From Branchiostoma floridae (taxonomy: Eukaryota > Chordata > Leptocardii > Amphioxiformes > Branchiostomatidae): a stretch of DNA of 64,000 nucleotides. The notes under the pieces were generated by a model. That model saw only the letters and a program-made list of their open reading frames with translations. It was not told the origin of the DNA and made no database searches. The DNA is taken from assembly GCF_000003815.2 (NCBI RefSeq), contig NC_049996.1, positions 10,748,838 through 10,812,837 on the forward strand, written 5' to 3'. A program made the translations under genes and the position numbers. Shown here one piece after another: positions 12,328-24,900 of the stretch; position 1 is the first letter of the stretch; the number at the start of each line of letters is the position of its first letter.

Positions 12328-13082
12328 TAACGGCGTGGTCTCACTACCTGTTGATAATCATTATTAAAATTTGCATGTCGTTTTTAATGAAGTCGAAAAT
12401 TAGATTAGCCATAATGCGATAGACGAGTTAACACAGGCAAAGTTGATATGATTTTATTGTGGTTTTGCATTTTTACAAGTATGTTCATTAAAAGATTTGT
12501 AAATTTGTTCACACAAGTTTCAAAAAGAGAGAAGAGACTAACGGCGTTATGTAGATTTTAGATGATATAAGATATAACCTCAGATGATATAAGATGTAAC
12601 CTGTTTCACGTATACTTAAGTTATCAAACCCAATGCATTTAGCTCATGTTGGGCAGGAATATGCAATAAAGATCATTGCCAATGTCATTAACTTAATTAA
12701 ATCTCAAGAAGTCTTTTCATTTTACTTTGATAAATCATAATTTACAGGCAATAACTAAATATGTGGAACGGCCTGCTCAAAAGGTGCTGAACTTACGGTT
12801 TAAAATCATTTATCTACGTTGGCTACAATGCCCTACTATGACATATAGACGCCAACTACTGCACGCACTAAAAGAAGATGCTGTGGCTCATTTGGATGTA
12901 GCCCCAGTAAAATCATCGCGCTCTTGTCGGCCGGCCCTGCGGTCATTAACCCCAGCAAGAGAGAGATTGTGTAACACAGTTATACATAGGCTAATCTGGA
13001 TTTAAAATTGGGAATTTTTTCAGTTAATGCAAAATTCAAGCGGTCACAGCGGACAAGCGGTCAAACTGTGCTGCAAACCATC

Positions 13083-13196
13083 TAATTGGGTAATCAGGGA
13101 AAAGAATTACGCTTGTGACCTATGACCTTCATTCACAGTGACCCGCTCTTGTGGGGAGGTCAACGCTCTATTCTATACCCTGATTACCCACATAGA
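13083..13196. mobile_element. small hairpin MITE, about 115 bp
   Basis: TGGGTAATCAGGG at the left and its inverse CCCTGATTACCCA at the right, with weaker pairing extending about 35 bp inward. Confidence 0.6.
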
Positions 13197-13199
13197 GTA

Positions 13200-15030
13200 G
13201 TATAGCCACCTGTTGATTAAAACGAAATGTGTCTTTTCCAGGTATCGAAAATGTCGTTCCTTTGAGTGGCATCAACGCCACAGTACAAGAGCTGGTGTCT
13301 GTTGTCTATACAGTTATATCAAAATGCCGCGAGAACCCCGCTTTGGGGGGAGGGGGGCTTTAATTTGGCTCCATAGTCAATCCCAAGCCACACGTTGGGG
13401 GTTCTATGTACCCGACGGTACTTTAAACGTATTGGAGCAATGTAGGGAACTCTGGCTTCCATTATACTCTGGCTTCCTAGCTCGGTAATGAACCTACCAG
13501 GGGCTTCCCCGACATCCTCGGCACTGTGAGCGTTGGTCGCCGCCTGGGTCAACTGGTGCACGCCGGTGATTTTTACGGGGAGTGTTGGACTAACTCGCTT
13601 CCGATCAGAAAGGCCTGATGTTTATAGAGTGAACTCGGTGTGGTTGAGCGCCCCGGTGCCGGGAGCATGCGATGGTTTATACTACAAGTCTATAACCAGA
13701 TACAGACACTGTTGCGGAAAACTCGTGCTGCAGTTCTTCAGTCAGCCGTAGCGCGTCGCTTTTGAACCACGTTAAGTGCAGGTGTAGAACTTCACTTATC
13801 TCGCTCATTAGCACGAGGACGCTGCAGTTAGTAGCAAAACTCGTTTACCGTGACTGACTGAATAAAAGTACTGACCAAACAATATATGTGATTGATTGAC
13901 TGATCAATTTATTGTACCTTAACTTCGTGAAAAATTGTTGATGTAAAGTGTTGAGATCATATCTGCTGTACATGCTGCAGTATTTCATTCGACCGTTAGT
14001 CGTCTCTTTTACTCCGTCTTCATCGGACTCGTCTACCGTTTCAAAGCAAATTTAAGCTATTGGTGACCAATGCAAATTGAGGATCTTCTGAGGGTTCACT
14101 CCAGTTCTTTCTTGCTCTAACGATGTTCTTGCTGTTCATCCCAAATACATAAATATAAGATGTGTGAATCATGCAATATACATGCGACATCACTATGGGA
14201 CAGTAGAGGAGCAAGGAAAGATTGAATTTTTTATGATTCAACTGCTACTGTGATCAATCCTTAATTAGATTTTATTCCACATTAACACTCAATGTGATAC
14301 AAAAAGGACGTACTTATATTGAACAATACATCCCCTTCTGCTCTAGATTGCTACTCAGACCCTACCTTAAAATGAGAAAGATCTAGAAGAAATACTTGGA
14401 AACTGGTTGGAAACTTTATTTTTGGTGACATAGTTCAGCTTACATGGTATACTGGTGGGAGAAAGTCAATCATTTTTCAACCCTGCCAGTCCTCAGTAAT
14501 AAGAAATGAGTTAATTTACTAATGATCATTATCAGCAATATCACTATTGAATGAAGCAAGGAGTCCTGGTTAAGAAAGAGCCTCCTTGATTGAATTTGAT
14601 ATCTTTGTTGGACACAGAGACCTGGTGAGGATTTCCACCTCAGAGACTGAAGTGAATTTGCTTTCTACTCTTGTTCCTTTAGAAAGTTTCCTGTTTGTCA
14701 GATAAATCATGTAATGTTAATGTTAACACCCTAGGATAAAAAAATTCACATGGCAAGTTACCAACAATGTTAATATAACACTTCTTGCAACTTTGGACTT
14801 GGAAATACAAGCAAACTTCAAATTAATATAATCTAGTTCATTTAATTTAATTCAGTGTTTTCAGCTATACCTTTAAAGTCTCATCTCAATATCATCAACA
14901 CAAAACACTGGCTGCTTCAAATTACATAATCACAACTTATAAATTGTGTTTACTATAAATTCTTTCACATTGAAATTGACAAAGGGAAGTTTTCCATTTA
15001 ACAACATTCAAGATACATGTATCTATCCTT
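13200..15030. other. no gene seen
   Basis: Several 60-90 codon frames around 13213-13751 lack any family resemblance, and the rest is AT-rich. AATAAA on the minus strand (15032-15037) may be the poly(A) signal of the SGPL1 gene, about 880 nt past its stop codon. Confidence 0.45.
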
Positions 15031-15913
15031 TTTTATTCCATTTTTGAAGACATTATGCAACAGAAGAATGAAAATCACACCTACTAAAACATATATTGTA
15101 CTTCTTTAAAGGTGTGCATTGTAGAATTTCGGGGCAAACACTACAAATATGTAAAAGTCTCCATTCAGATTGAGATTTGCAACTAAATATTTGCATCATT
15201 TTCCACATTTCCAGTGATGGTAAAGAACGGGAAACCAAACTACATGATGTACACTAGTTGCCTGGCAACCAGAAACTCCCTGAGCTGTTGGAAAGTTTAA
15301 GACCAATGGCTGATTACTCAACTTATGGTGTGGGAGGTGCACATATGTTCTTACAACACAAAGTCACATTAACTTTTATATGCTGAAAACATAATGCTGT
15401 ACAGTGTGATAAGGTAGATGAAAAAATGATGTAGAATATGGCAAAAAGTAACTGTGACTTTGCTTTAAAAAGTGATTGGTCAGATTCTAACACATGCTGT
15501 TAACAGAGACAAGATCATTGTTGTCAAAAGTTACAAATGCATACGTGTGCTGTGTTAGGGTGTGTTCACACGTGCGTGAATATTTAAGGCTGTATGAGGT
15601 TCGTATGAAAATCTTAGATTCTACCAAGCTACAAAAGTTGCTGGAAAAACAATAGAAATTGCACAAATACAACCATGCCAGCAGAGATAGCACATCACAA
15701 ACCATACTCCTAGGCCAGCTAACTGGAATATTATGCGTCTATATTTGTCCAATTTCTACTATTTTCCAGCAACCTGTGAAGGCTGGTAGAGGCTAAGAAT
15801 CCCTTACAGACTAATACAGACTTGAATATGTATGCATGTGTGAACCTGGCTTTAGGGGTGGTGTCGAAAACTTGTACAGCATTGCATAGATGAGGAGAGG
15901 GTTCAGCCTGTCC

Positions 15914-18900
15914 CTAGCACTTTGAGTAAAACTCCATGTACATCTCCTTAAGGAAGTCATCGACAAGGCCTTTATCTGGAATTTTACTGGCCAGACCATA
16001 AGCCATGGATGCTCCTTCCTCTGAAGATGTGTTGTGAATCTGAAGGAAAAGGAAAAGATATCTTGTAGCAATGAAAAAAGTACTACATTTAGAAACAATT
16101 ACCAGGCTGGAAATACTTGGTGACCTGCATAGAAATTGGTGCAGGTACATAAGATTGGTCATTTCTTCAGGTACTTCAGATATCTAGTGCGCCACCATGT
16201 GAGTATTTAAATGTATGATTGTGTATTTCACTGATTGTACTGATTGTTACATTAATTGAGAAAATGATTTTTTTCGCATGCAGGTTACCAGTTTGGTCCA
16301 TTATAAAAGTTTGTATAATATTGTTTTCTGGCAGAGCAGTGCATGCATCCAAACTTGGGAATCAAACTCATGACCTACCGAATTCAAGGCAAACAGTCTA
16401 CCCACATTGCACTGGATAATAGACTGTACATATCAAGTCTTATTGAGTCAATCCTTGCATCCGTACCTTCACATACTCTGCTGCAGCAGTCAGATCCTCC
16501 ACAAACTTGTCACGAACATTGGTGTGACTAGGCATGACGGTGCAGTGGAGGCCGTTAGGGTTCTGTGTCCTCTCCATCCTCCAGCCTGGGGAGTAGTAAG
16601 AGTTACTGTTACATTGTGAAAGGTTTTTTTGAAAGGTCTTGAACTTGTCAGTAGTTGAACAAAATCCATGTGGCATCCCAAGAGGAGATGGGCAGACTGT
16701 GTCAATGAAGATCTTAGAAAACTGGACTTGCAAAAAGCCATCCCCTTGACAAGGGTGGATGGAGGGCAGCAATCAGACTGAAACGACTTGACAAAACGTC
16801 CAACTCTTGCAAGAGTTGAACAACAGACGCTAAACCGGATAGTGAGTGAGTGAGTGAGTGTGAAAGACTTAATTTTCAGCAAGAGGACATCTGTTAAAAA
16901 CATACCCATCACTGTCTAGTTACTGACCAAGTTACGCCAAGGAAAAATATTGTGTTCCCTGTTTCCCTACCCTGTGACCCTAGAAAAACCTGCCAATCTT
17001 TTTTTGAGTGGGCAGTGGAGTAACATTATGTTAGAATCTTTATTCAGCCTGCTTCCTATTGAAGTAAAAACACTGCTTCAACACAGTCCTATATGAAGGA
17101 TGAATATATCTATAATGTAAAAAATTAAAGTTTGACATTGAAATACCTTATGCATTTCAGTTTAAATTGTTCAACTGTATTGTACATGTAATATGTATAA
17201 ATAGAGTCAGCCAGCCTAAAAAAGTAACCCAAAAAAAAAGAAGATCCTTACCTACTGACCCTAATTTTTTCAGGACTGAAACAGGAAACACAATGTTTTT
17301 TCTTAGGCCTTACAACACTCCAAGGAGATAAAGCTGATATCACATTCCACTATGTTTCCTTCTTTATTCCTGAAGACACAGACAAGACTTGATCGATCAT
17401 CACACCTTTACTCTCCATCTCATCAGCTAGAGCCAGGATGTTGATGCCCCTGGAGCCGATTGCAAAGGCTGTCATATGAGGCTCTCCGAGTATACACAGG
17501 CCCTGTATGGGGCAAGAGACGGTAAACATCATTGTTCTGGTAGATGAGTTTGTCAATGAGTTCTTTTTGTACTTCATAGTCTTCACAAAGGTTGAATCCC
17601 TGTGAGAACAGTTTCTCTTTCAATCAATGTTGCTAAAGTAGTATATTGTTGTCCAACATGACATTTACCCTCAGATATCCACTGAATTAGTCATGTACTT
17701 GCAAACAATAATAAAGTTTATAATAACTATCCTGGGGTAGAAGCCTTTTGATAGCCATGTACAACAGGGTTTATTAGCAATTTCCATATTTGTGCTTTCC
17801 CATTCTGTAGTGAAAACAAATGGAAGGAGACTCAGTTTAGCTTCATCAAACAAATGTTCAACACTTAAGACTAAATGCCATGTAATCTTAATAAGAAATC
17901 CGATTCATAACTTATTACATGATACCCACTGGAATGTTCTTGACATTGCTGATCATGAACTGTGTTGTTTCCATGACTTCCTGAGCTGTTTTCATGTAAC
18001 CATCTTCACCCATAGCCTTCAGGACGGCCCAGGCTGCTGCAATGTTTCCTCCTGGGTAAATCAAACAATTTGGACAGTTTCTCACAAATCAAAAGGTAAG
18101 GTAGAGGATAATACAGGTGTGGTACTGGACTGTACAGGGATGGTACAGGAGAGTACAGGGTTACTAAGAAAAGAGATGGCACAGGATAGTACAGGGTGGG
18201 GAATGTCCTTCAGCACCAAGGAAAGGGACAGTGCAGCATAGTACAGGGTTGTTATCCACTGGCACAGTATTGGGAGGCAGAGCCCATCTGTCTCCTTCAA
18301 CCACCATTTGCCTACCCCCCTCCCCCAGCCAAAGTCAGGACCCAATTTTACAAGTGAAGTCAAGTTTATTGCACAATGATTGCATCAGGTACAATGTATG
18401 ACAAGTAACATGTATTACTAGCAACTACAAACTATCTACATCAGTATACTAATCTAACATAATAGAAGGTCGCATAGTATATTTCAAAATTGTTAAAGCA
18501 CTACTTCTCTTTTGCATAGCATTATATATATATACTGACCTAGGTGGACAGATATGTATCTGGGTAGAAAAGTTATGTAAAGTGCTTTTCCTCAACGTCT
18601 GGTTAGGAGTGACAGGAACCAAACCCCTGACCCCTCCATCTTGTGTCATTTGCCTGCTCAACCACTAAGGCATTCAATGCTAAGAAGTCTAACATGGAAC
18701 AAATTAAAGGGAATGTTTGCTTAGCCACTAAGGCATTCATTGTTTAGAAGTTAAACATGGGACAAATCAAAGTAAACGTTCGTGTAGCCACTCAGGCATT
18801 TGATGCTAAGAATTTAAACATTGGACAAATTATAGGAAACGTTCGTCTAGCCACTAAAGGCATTCCATGCTAAGAATTTTACCATGGGAAACATCAAATG

Positions 18901-21900
18901 AGACTTCTGCCTCACCTGGTCTGGACCCAGCCATGGAGCAGGACCCAAAAATCCCCCCTGGCCAGGTGGAGCAGGAGAACATCTGGTACCGCCAGTAGTC
19001 TGTCGACTGGTACAGAACTACACTCGCACCCTAGTACAGCAGGTAAGCAACAAAAATGTCACCAGCAGAGGGCATGGTAGACCAAGAAAATCTTGGATGG
19101 AATGTGTTAGGAGGAACATTGAGACGTGCTTTCTAACTAGGGTTAGCCTGCTGGACAGAGCTGCATGGAAGCATGGCATGAAGACTAGCCGACTGCTGCC
19201 TACCCCTCTGTTGAGATCCATGCAGTAGTTATTAATCAAATACTGGATACTGCATCAGGGAGTAGAATGAAACATTGTGTAACTTCATATAGGGAACAAA
19301 GTTGCCCTTTAGATGAAAGGAGAGAGGCAGTTCCAAAGGCAACTGTTACTGAATATAAACAAGGTACACCCTTCAGTTATGGTACAAACTGTTATGTTGG
19401 CTGTCCACAGAGTTTTAGAACACAGAGAACTTACACTTTAACAACAGCAAACTACAAACAAAATTTCTATGGTGCCTCCTTGCAGATGTTTGTTGTTTGT
19501 TTGTTTCAAACTATCATCTAAATCCATACTTATGCAAGTTAACAACTTGTTATGTAATAAAATCATATCATCGAAGGAAGCCTACCTTGACCCCATATCC
19601 ATACTTGTGGATATCTGCTGACATTGAGGTGACTCCAGGGTTCCTGAAGTCAAAGGTGGGGACGGGATAGCCCAACTTCTCAATCCTGGAAGGCGAGAGG
19701 AGAGGAGGGATTTTAAGAGTAACCCTACAAGTATGGGCAAACTGAAGATCAATATCAACAGTTAAGTGTTAACTCAAAATGTCGCTCTTTCCTCAAACTA
19801 CTGTAGACGGTTTAGTATCCACTGTATGGATTAAAATCAGCATTGATAAGGGACAGTATGGGATAATACAGGTAGGGGAGGTCTTCAGCACTAGGGAAAG
19901 GGATGGTACAGGACAGTACAGGGTGGGGAAGGTCCTTCAGCACCAAGGAAAGGGATGGTACAGGATAGTACAGGGTGGGGAAGGTCCTTCAGCACCAAGG
20001 AAAGGGATGGTACAGGATAGTACAGGGTGGGGAAGGTCCTTCAGCACCAAGGAAAGGGATGGTACAGGATAGTACAGGGTGGGGAAGGTCCTTCAGCACC
20101 AAGGAAAGGGATGGTACAGGATAGTACAGGGTGGGGAAGGTCCTTCAGCACCAAGGAAAGGGATGGTACAGGATAGTACAGGGTGGGGAAGGGTCCTTCA
20201 GCACCAAGGAAAGGGATGGTACAGGATAGTACAGGGTGAGGAAGGATCTTTCAGCACTAATGAAAGGGATGGTACAGGATAGTACAGGGTGAGGAAGGAT
20301 CTTTCAGCACTAATGAAAGGGATGGTACAGGATAGTACAGGGTGAGGAAGGATCTTTCAGCACTAATGAAAGGGATGGTACAGAATAGTACAGGGTTGGG
20401 GAAGGTCTTTCAGCACCAAGGAAAAGGAAAGTACAGGACATACAAAGTGGGGAGGGTCCTTCAGCACCAAGGATGGGCACCGGAGGAAAGTGTGTCTACA
20501 ACTCTAGTGTTTTATGCGAAAGGCTTCCGAGACTAACTCATGATTAAATCACCATGGTAACATGAATCCCCCAAAGCAGGCATCCACGTGTAGCGGCAGC
20601 CCCCTCCTGAGCGCCATGGCTGAGACTTCAGGGATGGGGTCCACAATGCCGTGCGCATACTGAGGGGCAGATGCACACAGCAGTATGGTGTTCCCTGTGA
20701 TGGCCTACACAATATAGCAACAGGAATACATGTGATACAGGGTCTACAACACCGTGGGCGTACTGGGGGGCAGATGCACACAGCAGTATGGTGTTCCCTG
20801 TGATGGCCTACACAATATAGCAACAGGAATACATGTGATACAGGGTCTACAATACCGTGCGCATACTGAGGGGCAGATGCACACAGCAGTATGGTGTTCC
20901 CTGTGATGGCCTACACAATATAGCAACAGGAATACATGTGATACAGGGTCTACAATACCGTGGGCGTACTGGGGGGCAGATGCACACAGCAGGATGGTGT
21001 TCCCTGTGATGGCCTACACAATATAGCAACAGGAATACATGTGATACAGGGTCTACAATACCGTGGGCGTACTGGGGGGCAGATGCACACAGCAGGATGG
21101 TGTTCCCTGTGATGGCCTACACAATATAGCAACAGGAATACATGTGATACAGGGTCTACAACACCGTGGGCGTACTGGGGGGCAGATGCACACAGCAGGA
21201 TGGTGTTCCCTGTGATGGCCTACACAATATAGCAACAGGAATATTTATTGATACAGACACACACACACACACAAAAGGTACTGCTCTTGGTGGCAAATGT
21301 GCAAAGTTGGCACACTAGTGCACCAAAGCCATGTGTTTTTTTTGCACACTTTTTCACTGATAAACCAAAGATTCTCGACAGGCATCACTGCACTGTCAGG
21401 TCTGGTCAAGGGTAGAATTGAACCCTGGAACTATTGGTTTTGAGCCGAAATCATATGAGGTCTGTGTTGCACAACTTTGAGATACAGACAAAACTGCTCA
21501 AGACCACCACCTACGGGACCAATAAAACCCGGTCTATGTAAACAGGTGGCCACTTGGTGGCCCTTAAGAAGATTTTAGTCATAAAAATCTTTTTTCTTTT
21601 CTCATATTTTCTCCAGTTTGTGTTGTAAGTTAATGTAGAAGATAAACTTTTTTTTTTTCAAAAACAGCATATCTTAAACCGTAAATTGATAACATTCACA
21701 TAAGTCAACATTTTGAAGGTTAAAAATGCTGTGTGTACCTGTTCCATAGCTGTAACATCTGCCCTGAAGTCCGGCCCCACAGGAACGTGCACCATCTTCA
21801 CACAGAAGTATGCTGCAGCCTTCTCAAATGCAGGGTGGATGGTGATGGGTGCAACCTGTTGAAGGCAGTAAGTTTCAGAAATTGAATCCTACTACTATTG

Positions 21901-24900
21901 GTAACCTTAAGTTTGCAAAGCTGGACCAGGTGTGTTATCTGAGTCTACAACTCAGAAAGAGCAGATTGTCTGACTTCCGTGGGTAATAAGAAAATAGTAA
22001 AACATGTCCAATCGGGAGTGCATATCTTCATAATCTGCCATGGGAATTACCCTATACATGTACCTGGCAAATTGGCACTAAAATGTATTGTGGACCCCTG
22101 AGAAGTGACATTTTGTACTATCTCCTTACCTCTTAAACTTCAATTCAGTTCCTAGAAGTGGTCGACACCAGTCCTTGCATCGAACAACACTGTTAAAATA
22201 CCACCCCAAGTACAACTTTCTGCCAAAAGTGACCACTCTAGGGATTTGACTGGTCACATTAGACAAGTGCCTAGTATGTATAAATGGCCAAGTGGTCCCT
22301 ATGCAGAGGTATGACTACATCTACCAACAAGTATGTGAAATGACCTGGTCAATTGGTGGTCCCTACACACACATCTATGACACGACCGTCGGCCGTCGGG
22401 CGATCCTTCCCGCGTTCGGGCTGGTACCTCGGGTGACACGGAATACACCTTGATGTATTCTATATTGTATCTAACTGAAAGTTACTGACCATCTCTGGCT
22501 GTGTGATCTGTGGGTAGAGTTTCCTGGCTCGGTCTCGGTACGCCTTCACAGCCATCAGGATACTCTCTGTTCCACCCGAGGTCAGTGACCCCACCACCTG
22601 GTCGTCGCCATGGAGAAATGATGCCACCATGCTCACTGTCTCTATCTCAAATCTCCTGCAAATGTGTCATGGAATAGAATTTACACACAATCATGTGGAA
22701 TGCAAAATTTACAAACTATGAATTCATATCAGCTACTTGTAGTCTTATGTTTCTAAATTTGCAGGCACGTGAAAGAATCTGTGATCCAACACACACACTC
22801 AAAAACACATATGCACATACACAATTAGTTAACACATGCACACACACAAACACACACACAAATGCACATACACACACGCAAACACACACAGTCACACAAA
22901 TACACACACACACAAACACACACAGAAACACACAGCCACACACACTCACACACACATATGCACATACACATATAGTATTACAATTGCACACACACAAACA
23001 CATGCTCACAAATGCACATTCATACACACACGCAAACACAAACACAAACACACACACAAGCACAAACACACACACACATATGCACAATCTCACATAGTAT
23101 TATCTAAAACACAAATTTTAAAACAAATACCATTTAAGTACTGTAAATGCATTTAAGTTCGCGGGGATTTAATTTCGCGGTAGCGGGAAAAAGGACTTTT
23201 AGCGGTGGTTTCAATTTCGCGGTAACACCATAGACTGCAGTCTCATACCATGATAGAAAAATATTCGCGGTGGTTTTAAATTCGCAGTGAAGTGGTCACC
23301 GCGAAAACCGCGAACATTAATCCACCGCGAACATTTCTGCATTTACTGTAATGTGTCTGGTATAAGTCCCATCCTTACCTGAGAGCGGGGAATAGAAGAG
23401 GGTTGAGTGCGTTGGTGTGGAGGAAGGACTGGTAGACTTCCTGCACGAACCGGTCATGATCGTCTCCCAGCCCTGTCTGCTCCATAAACATCTCTACTGC
23501 CTCCTGAGCAGACAAAAACAGTACGGGAAATTCAATCAGGAAAAAAGTGGAGCATACACATACAAGCAGATACATGTAGGCTTGATAGGCTGTTAATTGG
23601 CTTCGTTCTTTTCTACAATGAGGTGTTGCACTTTCGTGACAGTCGAGTTCAAGCCACAGAGATGGTATGGCCACACTGACTTAATTTTCGATGACATCCT
23701 CTGGAGAACCCAAAACTAATGTGCGAGGGCAAAAAAAAAATCTTAGAGAAATCCTGAAAAAAAGTGCTGCTTAACATCCAGTCCATTCTGTATTCTGTAT
23801 TGTATTATGTTCATCTCTAGTAAGACTGTAAGAGACAATCATCACCATTTCAATAATGCTTTTATTCTTGTTTACAGAGGGAAACAAGTCTAAGGGTGCT
23901 GCGCCCCAAGCCCTGACCATGTGCCCACTTTGTCAGCAGATCCTCTGGCAAGCATAAAATTCTAATACATCGGGAATGCTATTGGGTGACATGTGGCCAC
24001 AGTTTTTTTTCTTTGGAAAACAGGAAGAAATCAATGCACACGTGGATGTCATCCATGAAATTAAGTCAATGTGGCCTAACAAGATTGTTTACCTTTTGTT
24101 TAAACCTTTATCTGTGGAGTGACCTCGTATAGCCTTATCATCTGGGATATAAAATTGAGGGACAGTGATTTCAATTTGCAATATTTGGAAGATATTGTAA
24201 TTTGAAACCACTGTCCATGTATTTGATATCCTTGAATACCTTGTTATCAAACACAACGGATATTGGTTACCCAGCGAATAAAGGTTAACCACCATTATAT
24301 GTTTGCCGCATTGCGCGTTGGTCCACACGATCCCTCGATCTTGGAAGTTAAGCACTGCGGGGTCCGGACAGTACTTGGATGGGAGTCCAACCAAGGACAA
24401 CCGGATTGCTGTAGCCTCACGAAGCTTTCCACGAAATCGTCTTCCGGAAGGGACGTAAAATGGGGGTCCCATGCTCAAAGAGGTGCCTCGACCACGTTTA
24501 ACAACCTCATTACCCACTCTTTGGGTACCTACTGGCTGCAAAATACACCCAATATTATTATCATTTACCTTCTGTATTTTGGATGCATCATCTTCCTTTA
24601 GAGTATAGACATAGGCAAACATCCTCCCTGCATGGGGGTCTGCATCCTTCTCCTTCTGTAACCTCTTCATCTCCTCAAGTATGACTTCATAGGACAGACC
24701 TGCGAATATGTCACAACAACTTGGTTTTATTTTCTATTGTTTGCTTCTCGTAAGAACATAAAAATGACAGTGAATTAATAAATGATTTATAATACAATTT
24801 CCTTGGATTGGCATTAGTCAAAATACTGGACACAAGTTGCCTAATAGAAAGTGTTTGACATTGCACATAGTTACTATTAAATATACAATGTATCACATAC

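Noticed and set aside
19779-20536. Plus-strand frames with repeated [13 protein letters not shown]
   Set aside because: Frames through the 52-bp minisatellite.
20533-21235. Five minus-strand frames of 60-96 codons with the same start
   Set aside because: They are out-of-frame readings of the 103-bp SGPL1 array, not separate genes.
7733-21255. Possible CRISPR arrays in the tandem repeats
   Set aside because: Units are contiguous without unique spacers, and the window is eukaryotic.
22693-23156. Long His/Thr-rich and Cys/Val-rich frames on both strands
   Set aside because: Translation of a CA microsatellite.
24300-24417. Functional 5S rRNA gene
   Set aside because: Too many changes from 5S and fused to a SINE body; better read as a retroelement head.
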